The notes: generated by a model not told the origin, from the letters alone. Shown: positions 37,260 through 47,684, numbered from the stretch's first letter. The stretch: DNA of 64,000 nucleotides from an uncultured Mycoplasmatota bacterium (GCA_947652325.1 CANTCQ010000008.1:1-64000); one strand, 5' to 3'. Numbers and translations are program-made.

Positions 37260-39209
37260 CTAATAATTAATAAATATATAGTCACTAACTGCTTTACTAA
37301 TGTAGCGATTAATATAGGCAAAAGAATCTGTTTTTCCTTGGTAATGACTTACATTAGGACTAATGGTTACCATACTATATTTTGGATTATCAAAGGGAGC
37401 ATACATTGCATAACTGTTAGTAATGGTTAAAATATCTCCTACACCATCAGAATTACTGTCAAAATAAGTTTCACTCGTCCCTGTTTTTCCAGCTGGCTGA
37501 AAAAAAGTATCAGTATACCCCAAACCTGTTCCCAAATTTACTACTTGAAAAAATCCTGTTTTAATTCTATCAAAATAAGCTGGGTCTAAAGAAAAAGTAT
37601 TTAAAACAGTGGGTTCATTTTTAACTAAAACTTCTCCTTCTTTATTAACAATAGAATCCATCAAAGAAAGTTTAAAACGAACTCCATTATTGGCAATAGT
37701 ATTAATATATTGCATGAGTTGCAAAGGCGTATATGTATCGTATTGTCCAATGGAAAAATTTAAAAGTAAATCAGGAGCAATCGTTGTACCTTTTATTCCT
37801 GTTACTTCCTTTGGTAAATCAATACCTGTTTTAACTCCTAAACCAAAAGAATTAAAAACATCTCGGTAAATTGAAAACTCTCTATCAGTAACATTCATTT
37901 TCATATTTGAAGTGTATTTATAACCTGCTAGTTTAATAGCAAGCAAAAATTGATAATAATTAGAACTGGTTTTTAATGCGGTAATGTCGTCGATATATCC
38001 AAGATTTTTATAAGAACATTTTTCAGGAACTAAATAAAGTTTTACACAAGCATCCTTAATTTTTTTTCCTACTTCCACTAAGTTATTTTGATACGCCATC
38101 GCCATACTAGCTCCTTTGACAACACTTCCTACTGTAAAAGAAGAATTTACAGTGTCCACTTCACTCTGAATAAATACATCATTTCCTAAATATTTAAGAC
38201 CTACTATTGCTTTCATTGCACCTGTTTTTGTATCACTAATTAAAACATAACTTCCATTATAATACTCGGTATTTGGAAGTTTTTTTCCCTCTTTAATTTG
38301 ATTTTTCAAAATTTCTTCGATTCCTAACTGCATTTCAATATCAATAGATAAAACCAAATCGGAACCTCTCCTGCCTTCCGATACCAATGTAAGGGTTCCA
38401 TCAGTATTTACTTTATATGTATCTTTTTCTCCTCGTAAATAAGAATCATATTCTTTTTCTAAATAACTTATTCCTACAATATCATCAAGTGCATATCCCT
38501 GTTTTATATACTCATCTTCTAACTCTTTTGGAACGTACCCTACACTTCCAAATAAGCTTTTTAATGTATTTCCATAAGGATACTCTCTTTCAAAATACAT
38601 TTCATTTGTAACGCCCGCAATTTTTGCTTCTAATATACTTGCATATTCTGCATCATTTACCCCCATCTTTATCACTTTAGCATCATAATAATACCCTTTA
38701 TTCATTAAATTATAAATAGAAGCTGCCTTTTTATCTAATTCTGTAAATTCATCTAGCATATCTTTTGTAATACGGTCTAATTTTAATAAATATAAATCAT
38801 TACTATTTAACTTTCGTTCTTCATATTTTTGATATTCTTCTTCTGTAATTAATTTTTTACCATCACTAGAATATTTCACTAACCAAAATTTTTTAAGATC
38901 TAAAATACTTATCTTTGTATTTAAAGATAAAATTTGCGCCAATTGATACGCTATTTCAATTTCCTTCTCTAGGCTAATATTGTTAAGTTTTCGATATACT
39001 ATTGTTTTTACCCCTACATTATCTACTAAAATATTTCCCTTGCAATCTAAAATTCTACCTCTAGGAGTAGATAAAGACCGAACATATACGTTTGTCTTTT
39101 CTTCATAAACATTTTGATAATATACTTTTTTTTGAAACATCAAATGGTATAAAGCAAAAACAGTAAGGAAAAAAAAGAAAATAAAAAAAGAAAAATATAA
39201 TTTTTTCAT
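37260..39209 (-). CDS. Class B penicillin-binding protein (third in window; no PASTA)
   Basis: STPRGRILDCKGNILVDN, GSVVKGASM (SxxK), SSN, AGKTGTSETY. Confidence 0.9.
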   Translation of the reverse strand: MKKLYFSFFIFFFFLTVFALYHLMFQKKVYYQNVYEEKTNVYVRSLSTPRGRILDCKGNILVDNVGVKTIVYRKLNNISLEKEIEIAYQLAQILSLNTKISILDLKKFWLVKYSSDGKKLITEEEYQKYEERKLNSNDLYLLKLDRITKDMLDEFTELDKKAASIYNLMNKGYYYDAKVIKMGVNDAEYASILEAKIAGVTNEMYFEREYPYGNTLKSLFGSVGYVPKELEDEYIKQGYALDDIVGISYLEKEYDSYLRGEKDTYKVNTDGTLTLVSEGRRGSDLVLSIDIEMQLGIEEILKNQIKEGKKLPNTEYYNGSYVLISDTKTGAMKAIVGLKYLGNDVFIQSEVDTVNSSFTVGSVVKGASMAMAYQNNLVEVGKKIKDACVKLYLVPEKCSYKNLGYIDDITALKTSSNYYQFLLAIKLAGYKYTSNMKMNVTDREFSIYRDVFNSFGLGVKTGIDLPKEVTGIKGTTIAPDLLLNFSIGQYDTYTPLQLMQYINTIANNGVRFKLSLMDSIVNKEGEVLVKNEPTVLNTFSLDPAYFDRIKTGFFQVVNLGTGLGYTDTFFQPAGKTGTSETYFDSNSDGVGDILTITNSYAMYAPFDNPKYSMVTISPNVSHYQGKTDSFAYINRYISKAVSDYIFINY

Positions 39210-39272
39210 AAAAACACCTACTATTAGTATTCAAAAAATATAATTTTTCATACAATATATTAAGGTGGTATT

Positions 39273-39533
39273 ATGTATAATATTATAGAAAGATATATGA
39301 ATAAAATAAGTAAAACTGATGTAGACAATTTTGCTCGTAAAAACAATATATTTTTAAATGAAGAAGAACTTGAATTTACCTATATTTTTGTAAAAAAAAA
39401 TTGGCAAACGGTTATTGCCAATCCTACTGCTTTAAATCTTGAGCGTTATCGAGACAAATTTTCAGAAGAAAACTTAGTCAAAATCAAAAAATTATTTAAA
39501 GAATACTCTACTCGTTATAAAAATTATTTATAA
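39273..39533 (+). CDS. DUF2624 (YqfT-like) protein
   Basis: 86-aa helical protein; convergent neighbour of nfo, as yqfT neighbours nfo/yqfS in Bacillus. Confidence 0.65.
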   Translation: MYNIIERYMNKISKTDVDNFARKNNIFLNEEELEFTYIFVKKNWQTVIANPTALNLERYRDKFSEENLVKIKKLFKEYSTRYKNYL

Positions 39534-40402
39534 AAATTCATGATATCTTCAATTAAATTTGAATTAAATTTCCCATTTTTAATACTCTCTATTTCAAATT
39601 TGTATGGTGGATATAACTTATCTACATAAGGTGTTTCTAATATTTTAGGAACATTTTTTAATTGTTCATTTAAAACGATTTGATATAATGCTTCATAACC
39701 AATGGCTCCATATCCAATATTTTCATGACGGTCCTTGTGGGAACCACATTCATTTTTGCTGTCGTTTAAATGAACACAATGTACTTTATCTATTCCAAAT
39801 AGAATATCTACTTTTTTTAGTAACGTTTCAAAATTGGAAATAATATAACCAGCATCATGTAAATGACAAGTATCCAAACAAACACCAATGTTTTTTGAAT
39901 GTACATTATCCAAAATCATTTTTATTTCTTCTAATGTACAGCCACATTCTGTTCCTTTTCCAGCCATTGTTTCGAGTAAAATCATGGGAGCATCTTCTTC
40001 AATAATAAAATTTAGTGCATCACTTATATTTTGTAAAGCTATCTCTCGCTCTATTCCTACTGCACTTCCTGGATGTACAACAATATATTTTATCCCAAGT
40101 ATTTTACAACGTTTTAATTCTTGTTTTAAAAATTGTATGCTAAATTGCCATTTTTCTTCTTCTTTATTATTAGCAAGATTTACAATATAAGGGGCATGAC
40201 AAATAACATTTTCTATAGCTATCTTATGCTCTTTCATTAAATTATGCGCTTTTTTTACTAAATCTAAATCAAGTTCTTTTCGAATTGTATTTTGCGGTGC
40301 GCCTGTATAAAACATAAAGGCATTTGCTCCATATTTTACTGCTTGTTTTACACTTCCAAAAAGTTGTTCATTTGTAAAATTAACGTGACAACCTAAAATC
40401 AT
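39524..40402 (-). CDS. nfo: Endonuclease IV
   Basis: MILGCHVNFTNEQLF..., HAPYIVNLAN, YIVVHPGSAVG, LLETMAGKGTECG, GVCLDTCHLHDAGY, HLNDSKNECGSHKDRHENIGYG; upstream ORF extension overlaps prepilin gene and is rejected. Confidence 0.96.
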   Translation of the reverse strand: MILGCHVNFTNEQLFGSVKQAVKYGANAFMFYTGAPQNTIRKELDLDLVKKAHNLMKEHKIAIENVICHAPYIVNLANNKEEEKWQFSIQFLKQELKRCKILGIKYIVVHPGSAVGIEREIALQNISDALNFIIEEDAPMILLETMAGKGTECGCTLEEIKMILDNVHSKNIGVCLDTCHLHDAGYIISNFETLLKKVDILFGIDKVHCVHLNDSKNECGSHKDRHENIGYGAIGYEALYQIVLNEQLKNVPKILETPYVDKLYPPYKFEIESIKNGKFNSNLIEDIMNFYK

Positions 40403-40454
40403 TTTCTTCACCAAAAATATTATCGCATAGAAGATTAAAAAAAAGAAGTTCTTT

Positions 40455-40916
40455 TTAAGAATTTCTTTCAGAAATATCACAAGTTTCAGATGCTGATGTT
40501 GCATTGACAGCATTTTTTCCTGTTGCTCCTGTTTCTCCAACTACACGATAACTACCATTGCTAATCCAAAAAGTGTAAGTCACCACTTTTCCATCAGCAT
40601 CGGGAGACACATAAACACTACCCGTATATTTGTCATTAGGACCTTTGCTAAAAAAGCCATAATCATCATGTAAACTTTTTAAAGAATAACATTTTGCAGT
40701 AGTTCCTGTTACAGTTCCATCTAATATATCCATTTGATAGGCATTTTTAGCAGCATTAATTAATTCATTTCCCTCTATAGCCAAAGTATTTTTTCGAGCA
40801 GTAGTCATCATTGTACCAACATTGGTAGATGCAATCAAAATAATTACTGCTAAAATAACAATAACAGCTAGTAATTCAACTAAAGTAAAACCTTTTTTAT
40901 TTTTTAGTGTATGCAT
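40455..40916 (-). CDS. Type IV pilin-like/pseudopilin protein
   Basis: KKGFTLVELLAVIVILAVIILIA prepilin cleavage/methylation motif. Confidence 0.9.
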   Translation of the reverse strand: MHTLKNKKGFTLVELLAVIVILAVIILIASTNVGTMMTTARKNTLAIEGNELINAAKNAYQMDILDGTVTGTTAKCYSLKSLHDDYGFFSKGPNDKYTGSVYVSPDADGKVVTYTFWISNGSYRVVGETGATGKNAVNATSASETCDISERNS

Positions 40917-40983
40917 AAGACTACCATCCCTATCTATTTTCTATTTCATTATACAACATGAAAGATAGTGAGTCAATATGCAT

Positions 40984-41205
40984 TTATTTGAAAGTGTCTA
41001 ATATGCCACTGATTAAATCGATATTATCAATCGCATCACTAATACGGTCAGTCATTTTCAAATGGTATTTTTCTTTCATAGCCAAAATAAAATTTTTATA
41101 ATTTTCACTATCTCGGTTTAATTCTTTAAACCAATAAGAATTTTCTTTTAAAAAACCATCCATTTTCTTATCTTCTACTAACTTTTGGTAAGTCGTTCTA
41201 TCCAT
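40984..41205 (-). CDS. YlbE-like protein
   Basis: Short protein 'MDGFLKENSYWFKELNRDSENYKNF' pattern; directly after YlbD-like gene as in Bacillus. Confidence 0.65.
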   Translation of the reverse strand: MDRTTYQKLVEDKKMDGFLKENSYWFKELNRDSENYKNFILAMKEKYHLKMTDRISDAIDNIDLISGILDTFK

Positions 41206-41207
41206 TT

Positions 41208-41564
41208 TTAATCCTCAAAAATTTTATTAATGGGTCTTGGAGCAACGACTTCACTTGCTGTAGCAGTACCTGTTCCTTTTCCAGTCAATTCTTGTACAAT
41301 TCCTAACGCTTTTTGAGCAGTGGTAATGTGTTCTTGAATAGAGCTTAAATCGATATTTTTAATTTTATCGGTAAGACTTTTAAAATTATAATCATTTCCA
41401 GAAGTTGTTTTTTTAGTAAAATAATCTTGCCAAGCACTTTCTTCTTCTCCGTAAATATCATAAATTTCATAGAATTTTTGCCAACTGGATTCCCCATTTT
41501 TTATAAAATGAACTAGTTCTGGATGCTTCCTTGCAAAATTTTTAAATTCTTCTTTTGTAGTCAT
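41208..41564 (-). CDS. YlbD-like putative coat protein
   Basis: EEFKNFARKHPELVHFIKNGESSWQKFYEIYDIYGEEESAWQDYF typical of YlbD family. Confidence 0.75.
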   Translation of the reverse strand: MTTKEEFKNFARKHPELVHFIKNGESSWQKFYEIYDIYGEEESAWQDYFTKKTTSGNDYNFKSLTDKIKNIDLSSIQEHITTAQKALGIVQELTGKGTGTATASEVVAPRPINKIFED

Positions 41565-41570
41565 TAAAAA

Positions 41571-41602
41571 ATCACCTATTACACTTTATGCATAAAGGTG
41601 AT
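41571..41602 (-). promoter_or_regulatory. Hairpin between parC and ylbD sequestering the ylbD RBS
   Basis: Minus strand ATCACCT...AGGTGAT with inner TTTATGCATAAA palindrome; AGGTGA is the RBS of the ATG at 41564; followed by TTTTTT. Confidence 0.5.
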
Positions 41603-41612
41603 ATTTCTCTAC

Positions 41613-44129
41613 TTAAATCTTAAAATCATCTAAAAAGTCTTCCATCGTCAATTCTTTGACTTTTGGTATTTTTTCTTCTGTATCTTCTTTTTTTAGTTCT
41701 TTTTCTTTTGTTATGTAACTTTCCAATTCACATTTTTTGGCAACTGCATCTATTTTATTTTTTGTAATTGCAGAACCTGTACTTTGAAAATCTAAAATCG
41801 GAATATCACTATTTTTTATTTCTTTTATTTCACAATCCGATTTTAATAAAAGAACGTCTCTTGCATCAGTTATTAACCCATTAATCATTTTATAATCAAC
41901 AGATTTTACTTTTTTTATTAAACTATTTCCTCGCTTAGCTCTCCCTGTCATTTCCAATTCTAATGTTTTAATACGCTTTGCCGTTTTATGATTCGTAAAT
42001 AAATTAATATAATCTTCTTCCGTATAAGATAAAACACAAACAGCTTTTTCTTCTTTTAAATTCATTCCTTTTACGCCCGAAGATTTTACTCCTGTAAGAG
42101 GAATTTCAGAAGCAGAAAAACATACATAATACCCAAGTGAACTAATAAGCAAACAATTTTCTTTTGCTTCCATAACCCCAATAACCCTATCTTCTTCTTT
42201 TAATTTAATTGCCATCATGGGTTTTGAATAACGAGTAACTTCATAATCTGCTAATTTACTCTTTTTAATCATCCCATTTTTTGTAGCAATAAGAATCTCT
42301 TTTTGTTTGTCATCCATTACAAGAGAAGAAATGACTTGTTCGTCTTGTCCCATCAAAACAATATTATTAATATGTTTTCCAAGTTCTTTCCATTTTACTT
42401 CTGGAATTTTGTGGACTGGGATATAAAGATAATTTCCGAGATTTGTAAATACAAGTATCGTATGTAATGTTGTTACTTCATAAAGTCCTGTAATAAAATC
42501 TCCTGGTTTTAATGCCGTCTCATCATCCCCACGAGAAGCATACGATTTAGAACTTACACGTTTAATATACCCTTCATTTGTTATCACAACTACTACATTC
42601 TCTTTTGGAATCATATCGTTCATATCTAGTTTTATCTCTGTAACTTCATCCTTTATTTCTGTTCTTCTTGGATTTCCATATTCCTTCTTAATTTTTTTAA
42701 GTTCTGTTTTCATGACATATTTTAGTGCTTCTTCATTGCTTAAAATTTGTTCCCAAATATGAATATCTTTTGCTAACTTTTCCATTTCTTCTTGTAGCGC
42801 CACAATATCAGTATTGGTAAGTCTATAAAGTTGTAACTCAACAATCGCTTTGGCTTGTTCAAATGTAAAATCATATTCATTGGAAAGATTAGTTATTGCA
42901 TCACTCTTATTCTTACTACCCCGTATAATTCGTATCACTTCATCTAATATATCAATTGCTTTTACTAAACCTTCCAATATATGATAATCAAGGCGAGCTT
43001 TTTTTAAATCCCATTCAGTTCTTCTTGTTATAACGCTCTTTTGATGTTCTATAAATGCATCTAATATTTCTAAAATACCCACTAATCTTGGTCTTCTATT
43101 TACAATCGCCACCATATTAAAGTTATAGTTGATTTGTAAATCCGTATTTTTAAGTAAATAATTTAAAACCAATTCGGTATTGGCATTACTTTTCAAGTCA
43201 ATAACAATTCTTGCCATATGCTCATGGTCAGATTCATCAATGACATCATTTATCCCTTCGATTTTTTTATCCAAACGAATTTCGGTGATTTTCTTAATCA
43301 ATTGTTCCTTTACAACTTCATAAGGAATAGATGAAACTATAATTTGCTTTTTAGAACCAGATTTTACAATATCGCATTTGGCTTTTAGTATAACTTTTCC
43401 TTTTCCTTTTGTATAAGCATCTACAAGGCCCATTTTGCCTTCGACAACACCACCTGTAGGAAAATCAGGTCCTGGCATAATCTCCATAATGGTTTCTAAT
43501 TTACAATTAGGAGAATCAATTCTTTTTATCGTAGCATCAATCACTTCACTTAAATTATGCGTAGGAATATTGGTAGCATATCCCGCACTAATACCTGTAG
43601 ACCCATTTACAAGTAAATTGGGAAATGAAGCAGGTAACACGGTTGGTTCACGCTCTGTATCATCAAAATTCCAAGCCATTTCCACCGTGTTTTTATTAAT
43701 AGAAGTAAGCATGGACTCTGCAAGCCGAGTAAGCCTGGCTTCCGTATAACGCATAGCAGCAGGTCCATCTCCATCAATAGAACCATTGTTTCCATGAATA
43801 TCAATAAAACATTCGCGCATCTTCCAGTCTTGGCTCATTCGTATCAATGCATCGTAAATAGAAGAATCACCATGTGGATGGAAATTACCCATAATATCTC
43901 CAACTGCTTTTGCGCTTTTACGATGTGGTTTATCATGCGTGAAATGAGAAATATACATCGCATACATAATTCTTCTTTGTACTGGTTTTAAACCGTCTCT
44001 TACATCGGGTAAGGCACGTTCTTGGATAATTTCCTTGGAATACCTTCCAAACCCAGTCTCCATAATTTCTTCTAAACTATAATCGTATATTTTCTCAATA
44101 ATTTCCTTTGTCTCTTTTTTCTTTGGCAT
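41613..44129 (-). CDS. parC: DNA topoisomerase IV subunit A
   Basis: FGRYSKEIIQERALPDVRDGLKPVQRRIMYAM, HPHGDSSIYDALIRMSQDWK, RYTEARLT. Confidence 0.97.
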   Translation of the reverse strand: MPKKKETKEIIEKIYDYSLEEIMETGFGRYSKEIIQERALPDVRDGLKPVQRRIMYAMYISHFTHDKPHRKSAKAVGDIMGNFHPHGDSSIYDALIRMSQDWKMRECFIDIHGNNGSIDGDGPAAMRYTEARLTRLAESMLTSINKNTVEMAWNFDDTEREPTVLPASFPNLLVNGSTGISAGYATNIPTHNLSEVIDATIKRIDSPNCKLETIMEIMPGPDFPTGGVVEGKMGLVDAYTKGKGKVILKAKCDIVKSGSKKQIIVSSIPYEVVKEQLIKKITEIRLDKKIEGINDVIDESDHEHMARIVIDLKSNANTELVLNYLLKNTDLQINYNFNMVAIVNRRPRLVGILEILDAFIEHQKSVITRRTEWDLKKARLDYHILEGLVKAIDILDEVIRIIRGSKNKSDAITNLSNEYDFTFEQAKAIVELQLYRLTNTDIVALQEEMEKLAKDIHIWEQILSNEEALKYVMKTELKKIKKEYGNPRRTEIKDEVTEIKLDMNDMIPKENVVVVITNEGYIKRVSSKSYASRGDDETALKPGDFITGLYEVTTLHTILVFTNLGNYLYIPVHKIPEVKWKELGKHINNIVLMGQDEQVISSLVMDDKQKEILIATKNGMIKKSKLADYEVTRYSKPMMAIKLKEEDRVIGVMEAKENCLLISSLGYYVCFSASEIPLTGVKSSGVKGMNLKEEKAVCVLSYTEEDYINLFTNHKTAKRIKTLELEMTGRAKRGNSLIKKVKSVDYKMINGLITDARDVLLLKSDCEIKEIKNSDIPILDFQSTGSAITKNKIDAVAKKCELESYITKEKELKKEDTEEKIPKVKELTMEDFLDDFKI

Positions 44130-44353
44130 TATACATCACCTTTTCCACTAACTTTTCTATTCTCATCTTTATTATACATTATTTTATTTTCTTGTAAAAA
44201 ATAAGCAAAAAGTACCCCAAATTTCTCTTCCTCATAAAACACTTTTTCTCTAATGAATTCCAAAATCTCGTTTATAGAAATCCAATGACGAGTTTCTATC
44301 GTTTCCTCTTCTGTTTTTTGAAAATCGGCTATTAAAAAATAGAATACATGCAA
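44129..44353 (-). pseudogene. 3' remnant of a NUDIX-like hydrolase upstream of parC
   Basis: HVFYFLIADFQKTEEETIETRHWISINEILEFIREKVFYEEEKFGVLFAYFL resembles NUDIX C-terminal half; no Nudix box upstream. Confidence 0.5.
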
Positions 44354-44547
44354 TGAATTTTTCCTTAAAATTTATTTAAAAATAACTTTAAGTTTTTTCC
44401 TTTAATTCTTACGTCTCAAAATTGATAAATTAGGACATTTTATTTAGAATTCATAATAACAATTCATTCAATACTCTATTTTAAATATAAAATCATCTCT
44501 ATCTATAAAGTTCTTTTCTTTCAACTGTTTCCATTGTTCTTTCATTA

Positions 44548-44810
44548 ATTTCTAATTATTACCATCTACTTTGTATCAACAATTCGCTACTTTTACCATC
44601 TGTTTCACACTCTTTTAACATTAACTTTTCTCTTTCTATCTCTTGTTGCCAATCCATAATAAATTTTTCATGCCAACCGATATATTTATCATACTTTTCG
44701 CAAAAAATATTTTTTATTTCATTTTGTGCTCCTGCATGCAGTTCTTCTAAAAAATCGAGATGTAAATGAAAATAATATCGATTTTCAAAACTATACTTCG
44801 TAAAAGAAAC
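44548..44810 (-). pseudogene. Start-less ORF remnant in parE-parC gap
   Basis: In-frame KHERVSFTKYSFENRYYFHLHLDFLEELHAGAQNEIKNIFCEKYDKYIGWHEKFIMDWQQEIEREKLMLKECETDGKSSELLIQSRW* preceded by an in-frame stop; boundaries approximate. Confidence 0.35.
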
Positions 44811-44883
44811 TCGTTCATGTTTCTTCCTTTATAAGCGCACTGTGAACCTAAAATTTAAAAATAAAAACCTCTCTAAATAATAT

Positions 44884-46791
44884 TCACTTTCTAAAATCAT
44901 CTTCCAAAGTAAAATCTACATTTTCATTAATCCATTCTTTTCTTGGTTCTACTTGGTCCCCCATTAAAAGATGAATTCGTTTTTCGGCAAGTGCCGCATC
45001 ATTTAAGTTAACACGCAAAAGTCTTCTATTAGCAGGGTCCATTGTTGTTTTAAAAAGTTCATCTGCATCCATTTCTCCAAGTCCTTTAAAACGTTGTACT
45101 TTAAAATTTCCTTTTATTGTTTTTTTTCTTTCTCTTAACTCTTCATCATCCGCAATATATTCTTTACCTTTATTTCCAATTTCTATGGAATAAAGTGGAG
45201 GACTTGCTATATAAAGCATACCTGCTTCGATTAAAGGCCGCATAAAACGATAGAAAAAAGTAATCAAAAGTATTTGAATATGGGAACCATCTACATCCGC
45301 ATCGGTCATAATAATTACTTTTCCATAATTGGAATCCTTTACATCAAAATCCGCACCTAAACCAGCACCAATTGCATACTCAATTTGTTTTAACTCGGCG
45401 TTATTTGCTATATCATTTGTGCTTGCTTTTTCACAGTTTAGTACCTTTCCTCTTAACGGTAAAATCGCTTGAGTTTTTGGAAGTCTGGCACTTTTCGCAC
45501 TTCCTCCTGCACTATCTCCTTCGACTAAAAAAAGTTCATTTTTTGCGCTATCTCTTCCTGTTGCTTTCGTAAGTTTTTCACTCAAAACTCGTTCTTTAGA
45601 ATTTTTGCCTGTTCCCTTACGTGCCGCTTCTCTTGCTTTTCGAGCAGCTTCACGTGCCACTTTACTTTTGAGTGCTTTATCTAAAATGGATAAGGCAACT
45701 TCTTTATTTTCTTCTAAAAAAAATTTTAAATTTTCGTACAAAATACTTTCTGTAACACTTTTTGCTTCTGGTGTACCAAGTTTTCCTTTCGTTTGTCCTT
45801 CAAATTGTAACATACGCTCTGGAATTTTTAAGCTAATAACAGCACTTAATCCTTCTCTTACATCGCTACCTTCTAAGTTTCCATCACGCCCTTTAATCAA
45901 ATTATTGACTTTCGCATAATCATTAAACGCTTTGGTAATCCCCGATTTAAAACCGACTTCATGAGAACCACCATCTCCTGTTTTTACATTATTAACAAAA
46001 CTCAAAATATTTTCATTATACGATTCACTATATTGTAGTGCAATATTAACCTCAATATTGTTTTTAATTCCACTAAAAGAAATCACTTTATGCAAAACTT
46101 TTTTTCCTTCATTAATATATTCTACAAAGCTAACCAGTCCATTTTCATAATGAAATTCACATGATTTTTTATCCGCAACATCTTCAATTTGTACCGTTAA
46201 ATTAGGAAGTAAAAACGCACTTTCTTGCATACGTTCCACAATAGTTGTGTAGGAAAAACTTGCATTTTTAAACATCTCATAATCTGGTAAAAAAGTAACG
46301 ATTGTTCCTGTTTTTTTTGTCTCCCCAATTGTTTTTAATGGACTTTCTACTACTCCCCCATCAAAAAACCTAATATTGCTAATTTTCCCATCTGTATAAA
46401 TCGTAACGTCCATGCGTTTTGATAAAGCATTCACAACACTTGCTCCAACGCCATGCAAGCCTCCGCTTACCTTATACCCATCACTTTCAAATTTTCCTCC
46501 AGCATGCAAAACCGTATAAATAACTTCAGGAGTTGATTTACCACTTTCATGCATACCGATGGGAACACCACGGCCATTATCACTAATTGTAATGGATTCA
46601 TCTGGATTTAGAATAATTTTAATGGTATCTCCATACCCGTTAATTACTTCATCAATGGCATTATCTACAATTTCCCATACTAAATGATGTAAACCTCTTT
46701 TATCTGTTGAGCCAATATACATACCTGGCCTTTTACGAACTGCTTCCAAACCTTCTAATATTTTAATGGACGATGCATCATACTTTGCCAT
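44884..46791 (-). CDS. parE: DNA topoisomerase IV subunit B
   Basis: VRKRPGMYIGSTDKRGLHHLVWEIVDNAIDE, GLHGVGASVVNALS, LVEGDSAGGSAK, PLRGKVLN, TDADVDGSHI. Confidence 0.97.
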   Translation of the reverse strand: MAKYDASSIKILEGLEAVRKRPGMYIGSTDKRGLHHLVWEIVDNAIDEVINGYGDTIKIILNPDESITISDNGRGVPIGMHESGKSTPEVIYTVLHAGGKFESDGYKVSGGLHGVGASVVNALSKRMDVTIYTDGKISNIRFFDGGVVESPLKTIGETKKTGTIVTFLPDYEMFKNASFSYTTIVERMQESAFLLPNLTVQIEDVADKKSCEFHYENGLVSFVEYINEGKKVLHKVISFSGIKNNIEVNIALQYSESYNENILSFVNNVKTGDGGSHEVGFKSGITKAFNDYAKVNNLIKGRDGNLEGSDVREGLSAVISLKIPERMLQFEGQTKGKLGTPEAKSVTESILYENLKFFLEENKEVALSILDKALKSKVAREAARKAREAARKGTGKNSKERVLSEKLTKATGRDSAKNELFLVEGDSAGGSAKSARLPKTQAILPLRGKVLNCEKASTNDIANNAELKQIEYAIGAGLGADFDVKDSNYGKVIIMTDADVDGSHIQILLITFFYRFMRPLIEAGMLYIASPPLYSIEIGNKGKEYIADDEELRERKKTIKGNFKVQRFKGLGEMDADELFKTTMDPANRRLLRVNLNDAALAEKRIHLLMGDQVEPRKEWINENVDFTLEDDFRK

Positions 46792-46933
46792 GTTATCACC
46801 TTATATGAGTATAACATAAAAAAAAAGAGGGTGCAAAAACTTGATGTCAATTGACATTTATATAATCTCTTTCTATTATTTCTCTTGCTTTAAAAAAGAA
46901 TTTCTAATTATATTTCTTTTAATAATAAAAAAA

Positions 46934-46950
46934 GATATCTTATAGATATC
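46934..46950 (-). terminator. Intrinsic terminator downstream of 46956..47615
   Basis: Minus strand GATATC-TATAA-GATATC followed by TTTTTTT. Confidence 0.6.
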
Positions 46951-46955
46951 CAATA

Positions 46956-47615
46956 CTATGTATTTGTAATGGTTGTTGCATATGCAATAGAGGCAACTTC
47001 TGCTTCAAATGTGGAACCATAAGGAATATTTTCTTTTGTAGCCTCTTTATCTATCCAAATTCTTAGTGAAAAAATAGCTTCTTCTCCATCAGATAGAGAA
47101 ACATCGCTTTTACCACGAATAGTACCACCGCCTATTTCATAAGAAGAACTTATTTTTGATGCTGTTTCAAATTGTTCTGAAAAATTAGGATTTAAAGTTG
47201 CATTTACTGTTAAAGACTGGGCAACTAAAGGACTTTTTTCTTCATCATCTTCCATTCGAATTAAAGCATATTTAATATATTGGTCATCAATTTTAGACGT
47301 TCCGCTTGTTGGAATAAAAGTATTTAAATATAATGTAAATCTAGCATCTACTGTACATGTATTCTTTATTGAAAAAATATAAGGTGTTGAGCGCAGCCCA
47401 CGAATATCTTCCATGGGATAAGAATTATCTAAATGAATGGAATTGCTTTTGTCTAGATAATTAATTTCAAAACAGCCTGTATTGATTCGATTTTCACTTT
47501 CTTGATATACTGTTGTTTTCCAAAGCGCATAACTACTCCCTACAAATAAAGTTATAAGCATTAATATTGCAACTACTGCTAAAGAAATACGGTATTTAAA
47601 TCGTAAATTGCCCAT
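46956..47615 (-). CDS. Secreted protein with 'SSYALW' motif after TM (TasA/SipW-substrate-like)
   Basis: ISLAVVAILMLITLFVGSSYALWKTTVYQESENRINTGCFEI...; similar head to 1..514 protein. Confidence 0.65.
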   Translation of the reverse strand: MGNLRFKYRISLAVVAILMLITLFVGSSYALWKTTVYQESENRINTGCFEINYLDKSNSIHLDNSYPMEDIRGLRSTPYIFSIKNTCTVDARFTLYLNTFIPTSGTSKIDDQYIKYALIRMEDDEEKSPLVAQSLTVNATLNPNFSEQFETASKISSSYEIGGGTIRGKSDVSLSDGEEAIFSLRIWIDKEATKENIPYGSTFEAEVASIAYATTITNT

Positions 47616-47684
47616 ACTATCACCCTATTTTCTACATCCTATTCCATTATAAGATAAAATAAATCTTTTGAAAAGTATTTTGTT

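Noticed and set aside
39524-40540. Extended N-terminus of nfo in the ORF track (start 40540)
   Set aside because: The first 46 residues overlap the prepilin gene in another frame and do not resemble endonuclease IV; start at 40402 (MILGCHVNF) fits the family.
43435-43991. ORFs antisense or out-of-frame within parC (43435..43749, 43607..43804, 43794..43991)
   Set aside because: Contained in strongly conserved parC coding sequence.
44790-44860. Possible tRNA-like GGTTCACAGTGCGC stretch upstream of parC
   Set aside because: No acceptor or anticodon arms could be folded around it.
45605-45919. Plus-strand 104-aa ORF within parE
   Set aside because: Antisense to conserved parE; low-complexity translation.
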